Shown here piece after piece: positions 17,856 to 24,816 of a DNA stretch of 64,000 bases. The DNA comes from Actinacidiphila yeochonensis CN732 (GTDB taxonomy: Bacteria; Actinomycetota; Actinomycetes; Streptomycetales; Streptomycetaceae). The DNA lies in NCBI RefSeq assembly GCF_000745345.1, contig NZ_JQNR01000005.1:2852001-2916000 (forward strand), read 5' to 3'. The translations under genes were made by a program, and so were the position numbers. Under the pieces are notes generated by a model that saw only the letters and a list, made by a program, of their open reading frames with translations, was not told where the DNA came from and did no database searches. Positions within the stretch are counted from its first letter, which is position 1. Each line of letters begins with the position of its first letter.

Positions 17856-18205
17856 GCGGACACCGCCTCGGCGTCGGCGGAGGCGGCGGCGCGCGCGGCC
17901 TCGACCGCCGCCACCGACTCGCGGCTCAGCATCCGCTCGGCCCAGAACCCGCCGGTCGGCACCACGGACAGCACCAGGTACAGCGCGGAGCGGCCCAGCG
18001 GCCAGCGGGCGCGGTTCCAGGCGTCGGCCCAGAAGAGCACGTAGATGATGAAGAGCACGCCGTGCACCATCCCGAGCACCGGGACGGCGTTGAAGTCGGT
18101 GGTGTACTTCAGCACCGTGCAGACGATGAGGGCGAGCCACGAGGCCGCCTCCGGTACGGAGACAAGCCGGAGACGGCGCAGGGCGGCGGCGGTCTTCAGG
18201 TCCAC
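17852..18205 (-). CDS. DUF3817 small membrane protein
   Basis: Membrane protein of 117 residues with about three helices; function unknown. It contains VPEAASWLALIVCTVLKY, then VHGVLFIIYVLFWADAWNRA and RWPLGRSALYLVLSVVPTGG, followed by FWAERML. This pattern is shared with the second family member at 20735. The tail is Ala-rich and acidic. The GTG at 18205 opens the frame; no strong ribosome binding site is seen. Its stop overlaps the next start by four bases, giving a two-gene operon. A CRP-like inverted repeat lies 73 bp upstream of the start. Confidence 0.85.
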   Translation of the reverse strand: MDLKTAAALRRLRLVSVPEAASWLALIVCTVLKYTTDFNAVPVLGMVHGVLFIIYVLFWADAWNRARWPLGRSALYLVLSVVPTGGFWAERMLSRESVAAVEAARAAASADAEAVSA

Positions 18206-18531
18206 GGGGGTACCTCACTGTCGGGTCACTGACGGGCGCTGCCGGGCCCGGGTCAGGGAACGGGCCCGGCGCTCGGACGCTTGTGAAGGCACTCACAAGC
18301 GCCGTCCCCATTATCACCGCTCCGCGCGGGTGCCCTGCCAGGGGGTCCGGCAACCGCCCCCGGGGGCGGTAGCGTCCCTTCCACGTACCGGCCGCCGCCG
18401 TCCGGTACCCTCCGTCACCGGCTGCGCCCCGGCGGCCCGGACGACCCGGTGAAGGGGCCCGGCGAACCGGACCCCGGCGTACCGGACCCGACGAAGAACC
18501 GACGAGCGATCCAACGGGGGACCGAGCACCT
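18206..18531. other. Divergent intergenic region with a CRP-like palindrome
   Basis: No gene is seen between the DUF3817 and DUF2127 genes. The main landmark is the 24-bp inverted repeat at 18278-18301. Confidence 0.5.
18278..18301. promoter_or_regulatory. Inverted repeat resembling a CRP/FNR-type site
   Basis: Arms CGCTTGTGA (18278-18286) and TCACAAGCG (18293-18301) are perfect complements with a 6-base spacer. The core TGTGA-N6-TCACA equals the classical CRP half-sites. It lies between two divergent membrane-protein genes and could control both. Another dimeric regulator could also fit. Confidence 0.5.
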
Positions 18532-19395
18532 ATGAGCATCGACTGGGACCGCAGGCACTGCGCCCGCAAGGGCCACGTCACCTACGCGCCCGACGAGCCG
18601 CGGCTGAACGCCCGGCTGCGGGCCGGCACCGCGGCGGGCACCGCGTGGCGCTGCCTGCGCTGCGGCGACTTCGTCCTCGGCGAGCCGCACGGCAGCGGCC
18701 CCGCCGACCAGGCACCCCTGGTGCCGCGCGGGCGGGCGCTGCGCGACCTGTTCGTCCTGCGCTTCCTCGCCGTCGAACGGGTGCTGCGCGGTGTGCTGGT
18801 GATCCTCGCCGCCTGGGCGGTGTGGAAGTTCTCCAACTCCCAGGACGCCGTGCGCCGGCTCTTCGAGGACGACCTGACCGTCTTCCGGCCGGTCGCCGAC
18901 CACTTCGGGTACGACCTGGACCACTCGCCGGTCGTCGACACGATCCAGAAGGCGTTCGACTACAAGCGCTCCACCCTCCATTACGTGGCCGCGGGCCTGA
19001 TCGGCTACGCGCTGATCGAGACGGTGGAGGGGGTCGGCCTCTGGTTCGGCAAGCGCTGGGCCGAGTACCTGGCGGTCGTCGCCACCGCCGCGTTCCTGCC
19101 CGTCGAGGTCTACGAACTGACCGAGAAGACGAGCTGGTTCAAGATCGGCACGCTGGCGCTGAACGTGGTCGCCGTCCTCTACATCCTCGTCGGCAAGCGG
19201 CTGTTCGGCATCCGCGGCGGCCACGCGGCGTTCGAGGCGGTACGCCGGGGCGAGTCGTTGATCGAGGTCGAGCAGGCCGCGGGCGAGCAGGCCGAGACCG
19301 AGCCGGCTGAGACCGAGCCGGCCGCGGGTGAGGCCGGGGCACCGCCGGCGGAGCCGCTGCCGGTGCGCGGCGGGTCGGCGGCCGGCCCGGTCTGA
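18532..19395 (+). CDS. DUF2127 membrane protein with N-terminal Cys motif
   Basis: Membrane protein of 287 residues, function unknown. The first 55 residues are soluble and hold WDRRHCARKGHVTY and WRCLRCGDFVLGEPH, so a single metal-binding knuckle (CLRC plus His/Cys) is possible. After this come about four helices (FLAVERVLRGVLVILAAWAV, then YVAAGLIGYALIETVEGVGL, YLAVVATAAFLPVEVYEL and IGTLALNVVAVLYILVGKRL) as in DUF2127. The C-terminus is a disordered Glu/Ala/Pro tail with QAETEPAETEPA repeats. The ATG at 18532 has only a weak upstream GAG element. It is divergent from the DUF3817 operon. Confidence 0.82.
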   Translation: MSIDWDRRHCARKGHVTYAPDEPRLNARLRAGTAAGTAWRCLRCGDFVLGEPHGSGPADQAPLVPRGRALRDLFVLRFLAVERVLRGVLVILAAWAVWKFSNSQDAVRRLFEDDLTVFRPVADHFGYDLDHSPVVDTIQKAFDYKRSTLHYVAAGLIGYALIETVEGVGLWFGKRWAEYLAVVATAAFLPVEVYELTEKTSWFKIGTLALNVVAVLYILVGKRLFGIRGGHAAFEAVRRGESLIEVEQAAGEQAETEPAETEPAAGEAGAPPAEPLPVRGGSAAGPV

Positions 19396-19485
19396 GCCCG
19401 GAGGGCCGTCCCCGATGCCCCGGTTCCGCGTCCGCGGCCGCCGGGTGGCACCCGGTGTGACCGTACGGCTACCCGCGCGATCATC

Positions 19486-19503
19486 AACGGTTCAACCGCC
19501 GTT
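19486..19503. promoter_or_regulatory. Inverted repeat over the marR promoter, likely autoregulatory
   Basis: AACGG (19486-19490) and CCGTT (19499-19503) form an inverted repeat around GGTTCAACC, itself palindromic. It touches the putative -10 box at 19503-19508. MarR proteins commonly repress their own promoter through such a site. Confidence 0.45.
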
Positions 19504-19508
19504 AGGAT
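19503..19508 (+). promoter_or_regulatory. Putative -10 box, leaderless marR transcript
   Basis: TAGGAT lies six bases before the ATG at 19515. The same arrangement recurs upstream of the genes at 20081 and 20735. Confidence 0.45.
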
Positions 19509-19514
19509 TGAGGC

Positions 19515-19997
19515 ATGGAGACCGAGACCGCGGACCGTACGACCGGCTGGCTCACGGAGGCCGAGCAGCGGGCCTGGCGCATCCACCTCGACGTCAGCCG
19601 GCTGCTGATGTACCAGCTGGAGCGCGACCTCCAGCCGTTCGGCCTGACCAACAACGACTACGAGATCCTGGTCAACCTCTCCGAGGCCGAGGACCACCGG
19701 ATGCGGATGAGCGACCTCGCCAAGTCCACGCTCCAGTCCAAGAGCCGGCTGTCGCACCAGATCACCCGGATGGAGAGCGCCGGCCTGGTGCGCCGGGAGA
19801 ACTGCGAGTCGGACCGGCGCGGCCTGTACGCCGTCCTGACCGAGCAGGGCTGGGAGACCATGCGCGAGGTCGCGCCGCGGCATGTGGCGTCCGTGCGGGA
19901 CCACTTCATCGACCTGCTGCCGCCGGAGGCGCTGGACTCGTACCACGCCGCGCTGTCCCCGGTCGCCACGCACCTGCGCGCGACCCGCGGCCACTGA
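19515..19997 (+). CDS. MarR family transcriptional regulator
   Basis: Winged-helix regulator of 160 residues, expected to act as a dimer on DNA. The core runs from LTNNDYEILVNLSEAEDHRM through MSDLAKSTLQSKSRLSHQIT (recognition helix, about residues 65-84) to the wing RRENCESDRRGLYAVLTEQG. Flanking helices form the dimer interface. Ligand and targets are unknown. The ATG at 19515 matches the family's N-terminus. The inverted repeat at 19486-19503 suggests autoregulation. It stands next to a second marR gene on the same strand but with a separate promoter. Confidence 0.88.
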   Translation: METETADRTTGWLTEAEQRAWRIHLDVSRLLMYQLERDLQPFGLTNNDYEILVNLSEAEDHRMRMSDLAKSTLQSKSRLSHQITRMESAGLVRRENCESDRRGLYAVLTEQGWETMREVAPRHVASVRDHFIDLLPPEALDSYHAALSPVATHLRATRGH

Positions 19998-20068
19998 CCG
20001 GCGCGCGGTCGGCGATGCCGCGGCGGCCCAATCCTCGGGACGCGTCGGCCCACCATGTGACCGGCGGG

Positions 20069-20074
20069 TAGGCT
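20069..20074 (+). promoter_or_regulatory. Putative -10 box, leaderless second marR transcript
   Basis: TAGGCT lies six bases before the GTG at 20081; no ribosome binding site fits this start. Confidence 0.45.
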
Positions 20075-20080
20075 CGGGCC

Positions 20081-20587
20081 GTGCCGAAGCCCCTGAGCCT
20101 GCCCTTCGACCCCATCGTCCGCGCCGACGAACTGTGGACGCGGCACTGGGGGGGCGTGCCCTCCATGGCCGCTATCACCTCGATCATGCGTGCCCAGCAG
20201 ATCCTGCTCTCCCAGGTCGACGCCGTCGTCAAGCCGTACGGTCTGACCTTCGCCCGCTACGAGGCGCTGGTGCTGCTCACCTTCTCGAAGGCGGGCGAGC
20301 TGCCGATGTCCACGATCGGCGAGCGGCTGATGGTCCACCCCACCTCGGTCACCAACACCGTCGACCGGCTGGTCGCGGCCGGCCTCGTCGACAAGCGGCC
20401 CAACCCGAACGACGGGCGCGGCACGCTGGCCGGCATCACGGCGCGGGGGCGGGAGATCGTCGAGAAGGCGACCCGCGACCTGATGGCGATGGACTTCGGC
20501 CTGGGCGTGTACGACGCGGACGAGTGCCAGGAGATCTTCGCCCTGCTGAGGCCGCTGCGGATAGCGGCCGGCGACTTCGAGGAGTGA
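20081..20587 (+). CDS. MarR family transcriptional regulator
   Basis: Second winged-helix MarR regulator, 168 residues. It has a longer N-terminal segment (LPFDPIVRADELWTRHWGG), then SIMRAQQILLSQVDAVVKPY, the DNA-binding region MSTIGERLMVHPTSVTNTVD (about residues 85-104) and the wing KRPNPNDGRGTLAGITARGR. The pattern RPNPNDGRGTLA is the usual MarR wing. It is only distantly similar to the regulator at 19515, so the two are not a recent duplication. The GTG at 20081 is preceded by a -10-like box rather than a Shine-Dalgarno sequence. It lies 147 bases before the DUF3817 gene at 20735, a possible target. Confidence 0.88.
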   Translation: MPKPLSLPFDPIVRADELWTRHWGGVPSMAAITSIMRAQQILLSQVDAVVKPYGLTFARYEALVLLTFSKAGELPMSTIGERLMVHPTSVTNTVDRLVAAGLVDKRPNPNDGRGTLAGITARGREIVEKATRDLMAMDFGLGVYDADECQEIFALLRPLRIAAGDFEE

Positions 20588-20722
20588 CCCCTGGGGCCCT
20601 GGTGGGGCCCTGTACCGCGCCCCGCATCGGTCCTTCGGGTGCTCCCCGGGGCGTTGACCTGCGAACGGTCCTGATAAGGGCCGCGGCGTCGGCCCCCGTG
20701 CAAAGGGGCGAAACGGGGCGGT

Positions 20723-20728
20723 TAGGCT
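20723..20728 (+). promoter_or_regulatory. Putative -10 box, leaderless DUF3817 transcript
   Basis: TAGGCT lies six bases before the ATG at 20735, the same box and spacing as at 20069. Confidence 0.45.
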
Positions 20729-20734
20729 CGGTGC

Positions 20735-21100
20735 ATGAAATCCAGCGTGCTGACCCGCTACCGGGTGATGGCCTACGTGACGGCCGTGCTGCTGATCCTC
20801 CTCGTGATCGCGATGATCGCCGACTACGGGTTCCACGTCCACGGCGGCGGCGCCGCCGTCGGCGTCACGGGCTTCCTCCACGGCTGGCTGTACGTCGTCT
20901 ACCTGGTCTTCGCCTTCGACCTGAGCGTCAAGGCGAAGTGGCCGCTGGGGAAGATGGTGCTGGTGCTGCTGGCCGGGACGATCCCCACCGCCGCGATCTT
21001 CATCGAGCGCCGGGTCACCCGCGAGCTCGCCTCCCGGGTCATCCGCAAGGAGGACGCGGTGGGCGAGAGCGACGAGCAGCGCGAGTCCGTCGAGGCGTAG
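20735..21100 (+). CDS. DUF3817 small membrane protein
   Basis: Membrane protein of 121 residues, second DUF3817 member in the window. Three helices are seen: VMAYVTAVLLILLVIAMIA, GFLHGWLYVVYLVFAFDLSV and KMVLVLLAGTIPTAAIFIE, with the shared VKAKWPLGK turn. The tail is acidic (EDAVGESDEQRESVEA). The function is unknown. The paralogue at 17852 is fused translationally to a thiamine-binding-like gene, whereas this copy stands alone beside marR. Confidence 0.87.
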   Translation: MKSSVLTRYRVMAYVTAVLLILLVIAMIADYGFHVHGGGAAVGVTGFLHGWLYVVYLVFAFDLSVKAKWPLGKMVLVLLAGTIPTAAIFIERRVTRELASRVIRKEDAVGESDEQRESVEA

Positions 21101-21255
21101 CGCCGCGCCCGGCCCGGTCGCCGGCCGCGGCGGGGCGGGCTCCTCGTGCGGACCGCCACCGGCCCCAGGCCCGCGGGCCCGGGCTCGTAGCGGGCCCTGG
21201 CTGGGCCGAACGGGTACACACCGGACACGATCTCCGAGAAGTGTCCGGTTTGCCG

Positions 21256-21285
21256 TCGACATTTAGTTGGACGTCCTAGTAAATT
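21256..21285 (+). promoter_or_regulatory. icmA promoter with operator-like palindrome in the spacer
   Basis: A -35 box TCGACA (21256-21261) and a -10 box TAAATT (21280-21285) are 18 bp apart, and the ATG at 21293 begins seven bases after the -10, so the transcript is probably leaderless. Positions 21262-21283 form a 22-bp palindrome matching its reverse complement at 18 of 22 positions, with core GGACGTCC. It fills the spacer exactly and reaches into the -10 box. A bound repressor would block RNA polymerase. Confidence 0.6.
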
Positions 21286-21292
21286 CGAGGGT

Positions 21293-22993
21293 ATGGACGC
21301 CCACGAGATCGAGTCGGGCCGCGCCCGGTGGCAGGCGCGCTTCGACTCCGCACGCAAGCGCGACGCCGACTTCACCACGCTCTCGGGTGACCCGGTGGAG
21401 CCGGTCTACGGCCCGCCCCCCGGCGCCGAGGTGCCCGGGTTCGAGCGGATCGGCTGGCCGGGGGAGTACCCGTTCACCCGCGGCCTGCATCCCACCGGCT
21501 ACCGCGGCCGGACATGGACGATCCGCCAGTTCGCCGGGTTCGGCAACGCGGAGCAGACCAACCGCCGCTACAAGATGATCCTGGAGGCGGGCGGCGGCGG
21601 CCTGTCCGTGGCCTTCGACATGCCGACGCTGATGGGCCGCGACTCCGACGACCCGCGCTCGCTGGGCGAGGTCGGCCACTGCGGGGTCGCCGTGGACTCG
21701 GCCGCCGACCTGGAGGTGCTCTTCTCCGGCATCCCCCTCGGCGAGGTCACCACCTCGATGACGGTCTCCGGCCCGGCCGTCCCCGTCTTCTGCATGTACC
21801 TGGTGGCGGCCGAGCGGCAGGGCGTCGATCCGGCGGTGCTCAACGGCACGCTCCAGACCGACATCTTCAAGGAGTACATCGCCCAGAAGGAGTGGCTGTT
21901 CGCGCCGGCCCCGCACCTGCGCCTCATCGGCGACCTCATGGAGCACTGCGCCGCAGCGGTCCCCGCGTACAAGCCGCTGTCCGTCTCCGGCTACCACATC
22001 CGCGAGGCCGGGGCCACGGCCGCCCAGGAGCTCGCCTACACCCTCGCCGACGGCTTCGGGTACGTGGAGCTGGGCCTGTCCCGCGGGCTCGACGTGGACA
22101 CCTTCGCGCCGGGTCTGTCCTTCTTCTTCGACGCCCACCTGGACTTCTTCGAGGAGATCGCCAAGTTCCGCGCGGCCCGCCGGATCTGGGCCCGCTGGAT
22201 GCGGGACGTCTACGGCGCCTCCTCGGAGAAGGCCCAGTGGCTGCGCTTCCACACCCAGACGGCCGGCGTCTCGCTCACCGCCCAGCAGCCGTACAACAAC
22301 GTCGTGCGCACCGCCGTGGAGGCCCTGTCCGCGGTGCTCGGCGGCACCAACTCGCTGCACACCAACGCCCTGGACGAGACGCTGGCGCTGCCCAGCGAGC
22401 AGGCGGCCGAGATCGCGCTGCGCACCCAGCAGGTGCTGATGGAGGAGACCGGCGTGGCCAACGTGGCCGACCCGCTCGGCGGCTCCTGGTACGTCGAGGC
22501 GCTCACCGACCGGATCGAGGCGGAGGCCGAGCGGATCTTCGACCGGATCAGGGAGCTGGGGGAGCGGTCGGTGCCCACGGGGGAGCACCCCGTCGGGCCG
22601 ATGACCTCGGGCATCCTGCGCGGCATCGAGGACGGCTGGTTCACCGGCGAGATCGCCGAGTCCGCCTTCCGCTACCAGCAGGCGCTGGAGAAGGGCGCGA
22701 AGAGGGTCGTCGGCGTGAACGCCCACACCGGCTCGGTCACCGGCGACCTGGAGATCCTGCGGGTCGGCCACGAGGTGGAGCGCGAGCAGATCCACGTGCT
22801 GGCCGGGCGCCGGGCGGCCCGGGACGGCGCGGCGGTGCGCAAGGCGCTGGACGGCATGCTGGCCGCCGCCCGGAGCGGGCAGAACATGATCCCCCCCATG
22901 CTGGACGCGGTGCGGGCCGAGGCCACGCTCGGCGAGATCTGCGGGGTGCTGCGGGAGGAGTGGGGCTCCTACGCGGAGCCGGCCCGCTTCTGA
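21293..22993 (+). CDS. icmA: Isobutyryl-CoA mutase large subunit IcmA
   Basis: Coenzyme-B12-dependent mutase subunit that rearranges isobutyryl-CoA and n-butyryl-CoA, connecting valine breakdown to butyrate and polyketide starter and extender supply. At 566 residues it matches the known IcmA length: the substrate-binding barrel is present, and the B12-binding domain found in one-chain mutases is absent, so it needs the small subunit IcmB, which is not in this window. Landmarks are YPFTRGLHPTGYRGRTWTIR and QFAGFGNAEQTNRRY near residues 60-100, VAFDMPTLMGRDSDDP near 105, GYHIREAGATAAQELAYTLA near 235 and LGGTNSLHTNALDETLALP near 350. The ATG at 21293 matches homologues. It has its own regulated-looking promoter. 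Confidence 0.93.
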   Translation: MDAHEIESGRARWQARFDSARKRDADFTTLSGDPVEPVYGPPPGAEVPGFERIGWPGEYPFTRGLHPTGYRGRTWTIRQFAGFGNAEQTNRRYKMILEAGGGGLSVAFDMPTLMGRDSDDPRSLGEVGHCGVAVDSAADLEVLFSGIPLGEVTTSMTVSGPAVPVFCMYLVAAERQGVDPAVLNGTLQTDIFKEYIAQKEWLFAPAPHLRLIGDLMEHCAAAVPAYKPLSVSGYHIREAGATAAQELAYTLADGFGYVELGLSRGLDVDTFAPGLSFFFDAHLDFFEEIAKFRAARRIWARWMRDVYGASSEKAQWLRFHTQTAGVSLTAQQPYNNVVRTAVEALSAVLGGTNSLHTNALDETLALPSEQAAEIALRTQQVLMEETGVANVADPLGGSWYVEALTDRIEAEAERIFDRIRELGERSVPTGEHPVGPMTSGILRGIEDGWFTGEIAESAFRYQQALEKGAKRVVGVNAHTGSVTGDLEILRVGHEVEREQIHVLAGRRAARDGAAVRKALDGMLAAARSGQNMIPPMLDAVRAEATLGEICGVLREEWGSYAEPARF

Positions 22994-23319
22994 CCCGGAC
23001 AGGCGGAGCCGGCCTGTTCCTGATGCGGGTACCTGCCCGCCCGGCGGGGGCGGGAAGGCGCCGTCCCGGCCTCCGGGGCGGCGCCGACGGCGGGCGCGGG
23101 CTGGGCCAAGGGCGGCTGGCGGCCGTCCGGGCGGGAGCGCGTACGCGGGCGCGATCCCCGCGCAGATCCGCGCCGAAGTCTGCCCCGAAGCGCCCCGGAA
23201 TCACCAACACCCCTCTCTTTGCGGCGAGTTGATCACACCGGATGCGTCGCGCGGCACCATACGTACGCGCCGCGCACCCACTGGTGAGGCCCTGTGCGAT
23301 CCCGCGAGAAAGGAACCCG
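22994..23319. other. Intergenic region after icmA
   Basis: No gene is supported. A modest hairpin is at 23036-23054. The leader of the small gene at 23320 occupies the right end. Confidence 0.45.
23036..23054 (+). terminator. Weak hairpin, possible icmA terminator
   Basis: CCCGCCC (23036-23042) pairs with GGGCGGG (23048-23054) around a 5-base loop, about 43 bases past the icmA stop. Such short GC stems are common by chance here. Confidence 0.35.
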
Positions 23320-23508
23320 GTGTCCCTCGAAGCGACCGTCGGAGACGACGGGATGATCTACATCCGTGAGACCCGGCAGCCCGAGGTGGTCGCGGTGACC
23401 ACCCCCCGGAAGTGGGAGGCGTTCGTCCTGGGCGTCCAGGCCGGGGAGTTCGATCACCTCGTGGCGGGGGTGGGGGCGGGAGTGGGAGCCGAGGCCGAGG
23501 TGGGCTGA
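23320..23508 (+). CDS. DUF397-like small protein
   Basis: About 62 residues. The centre IYIRETRQPEVVAVTTPRKW and the end WEAFVLGVQAGEFDHLV resemble the C-terminal half of DUF397 proteins, which in Streptomyces often pair with helix-turn-helix regulators in toxin-antitoxin-like or developmental pairs. No such regulator is next to it here. The GTG at 23320 follows AGAAAGGA at a good distance. The tail is a short Gly/Val/Ala stretch. It ends 14 bases before the TetR stop, tail to tail. Family assignment is by eye and moderate. Confidence 0.6.
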   Translation: MSLEATVGDDGMIYIRETRQPEVVAVTTPRKWEAFVLGVQAGEFDHLVAGVGAGVGAEAEVG

Positions 23509-23522
23509 CGGCCGGGCGGCCG

Positions 23523-24302
23523 TCAGCGGCGGCCGGCGGAGCCCAGCCCGTGGACCAGCAGCCGGGCCAGCCGGGCCGCCCACGCCGGGTCGACCGGCTC
23601 GGAGCTCACCGTCATCCGGTGCACCACCGCGCCGGCCACCACGTCGAAGACGAGGTCGTCCCTGGCCGGGTCCGGGGCGCCCTCGTCCGGCGCCATCTCG
23701 CCGCGCCGCTGGGCGCGCTCCCGCCCCAGCCGCACCAGGTGCTTCTGCCGCTCGACGAGCGATTCGCGGATGCGGGTCCGCAGCGCCTCGTCCTGCCCGG
23801 CCTCGGCGACCACGGCCATCAGCGCCGTCCGGGTCTCCGGCCGGTCCAGCAGGGCGGCGAAGCGCAGCACGGCGCCCTCGATGTCGGCCTCCAGGCTGCC
23901 GCGGTCGGGCAGCTCCAACTGCTCGTCGAAGAGCGCCGCCAGGGCGTCGACGGCGAGTTCGTTCTTGCCCGCCCAGCGCCGGTAGAGGGTCGTCTTCGCC
24001 ACCCCCGCGCGGGCCGCCACGTCGCCGAGGGCCAGCCCGCTCCAGCCCAGCTCCGCCAGCGCCTCGCGGGCCGCCGCGAGGATCGCCCGGTCGGCCCGGG
24101 CGCTCCGGGGGCGCCCGGTGCGCTTGTGGGAGCGGTCCTGGGGTGACGGATCGGGTGGCGAGCCGCGTGCCGGATCGCGGGCCGGACCACGTGCCCGTTC
24201 GGGGGGCCGGTGGTGGGACGGGGCCGCTGCGTCGGGGGTGTCGGGGGCGTCGGATGCGCCGGACACGGCCGCGGGAGGTGGCGAGGGGTCGGCGGGGCGC
24301 AC
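23523..24302 (-). CDS. TetR family transcriptional regulator
   Basis: Regulator of up to 259 residues. The DNA-binding domain is residues about 68-115: ILAAAREALAELGWSGLALG, then DVAARAGVAKTTLYRRWAGK and NELAVDALAALFD. The C-terminal ligand domain holds ADIEGAVLRFAALLDRPETR and VVAEAGQDEALRTRIRESLV, as in the TetR_C_16/33-like groups. The first 65 residues are Pro/Ala/Arg-rich and disordered; a later start is possible. The GTG at 24302 lies seven bases after TAGGGT, and an imperfect TetR-type operator sits just upstream, suggesting autoregulation. The ligand is unknown. It is divergent from the thioredoxin-like gene. Confidence 0.85.
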   Translation of the reverse strand: MRPADPSPPPAAVSGASDAPDTPDAAAPSHHRPPERARGPARDPARGSPPDPSPQDRSHKRTGRPRSARADRAILAAAREALAELGWSGLALGDVAARAGVAKTTLYRRWAGKNELAVDALAALFDEQLELPDRGSLEADIEGAVLRFAALLDRPETRTALMAVVAEAGQDEALRTRIRESLVERQKHLVRLGRERAQRRGEMAPDEGAPDPARDDLVFDVVAGAVVHRMTVSSEPVDPAWAARLARLLVHGLGSAGRR

Positions 24303-24309
24303 AGCACGG

Positions 24310-24315
24310 ACCCTA
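24310..24315 (-). promoter_or_regulatory. Putative -10 box, leaderless tetR transcript
   Basis: TAGGGT on the reverse strand ends seven bases before the GTG at 24302. No Shine-Dalgarno sequence is visible for this start. Confidence 0.4.
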
Positions 24316-24325
24316 CCCTTGGTTG

Positions 24326-24337
24326 TACTGGTCGGTA
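24326..24337. promoter_or_regulatory. Imperfect TetR-type operator
   Basis: TACTGGTCGGTA is a partial palindrome of the TACYGRCCRGTA type used by many TetR regulators. It lies just upstream of the putative -10 box of the tetR gene, fitting self-repression. Confidence 0.4.
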
Positions 24338-24402
24338 GCTAATCGGCGAGGGTGACCGGCGTCACACCTGGGGGGCCCGCCGGGGTCGGCCGGAGACAGT
24401 TA

Positions 24403-24419
24403 CGCTACGAGCCGTAGCG
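24403..24419. promoter_or_regulatory. Perfect inverted repeat, operator or small hairpin
   Basis: CGCTACG (24403-24409) and CGTAGCG (24413-24419) are separated by AGC. The symmetric CTACG/CGTAG arms resemble binding sites of TetR-family lipid regulators, but a hairpin in RNA is equally possible. Confidence 0.4.
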
Positions 24420-24491
24420 AAAGGGCGGCCGCAGTCGTTCCCCAGCGACAACCACGGTACGGACGGGGACTTCCGTACACCTGGAAAGCAT

Positions 24492-24531
24492 GTCGAAGTA
24501 CGTCGGAGTACGGCGGAGCACGTCGTAGCAC
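24492..24531. repeat. Four tandem imperfect decamers
   Basis: GTCGAAGTAC, GTCGGAGTAC, GGCGGAGCAC and GTCGTAGCAC follow each other without gap. Consensus GTCGNAGYAC. Period 10 is close to one DNA turn. Confidence 0.65.
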
Positions 24532-24816
24532 GGCAAGAGCACACCCCAGGAACGCAGTCGACGGCGGAGTCCGCCGCTCAGCACGCCAGGGCCCGCCGGC
24601 CACCCCGCCGCGCGCCTCCGGGCGGCGGGTCGGCGCGCGTACCCGCGACACCTGTCCGCCTCGGACGCCGGTGCGACGGCCCACGCCACGGGCCGCGGTC
24701 CGCCGGCCGCGGCGCGGCCCGGAGAGCCCGGCCTGACCGGCCCGGACGCCGGGCTGAGGCGGTCCGGGCACGGGGTGTGTGCACGGGCGGGTCCGCGAGG
24801 AGGGAGGATTGGCCTC

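Larger units (their letters stand above)
24338..24816. other. Intergenic region with hairpin and decamer repeats
   Basis: 479 bases without a supported gene between tetR and the thioredoxin-like gene. It holds a perfect 7-bp hairpin at 24403-24419 and four tandem decamers at 24492-24531. A small RNA is possible but not shown. Confidence 0.45.
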
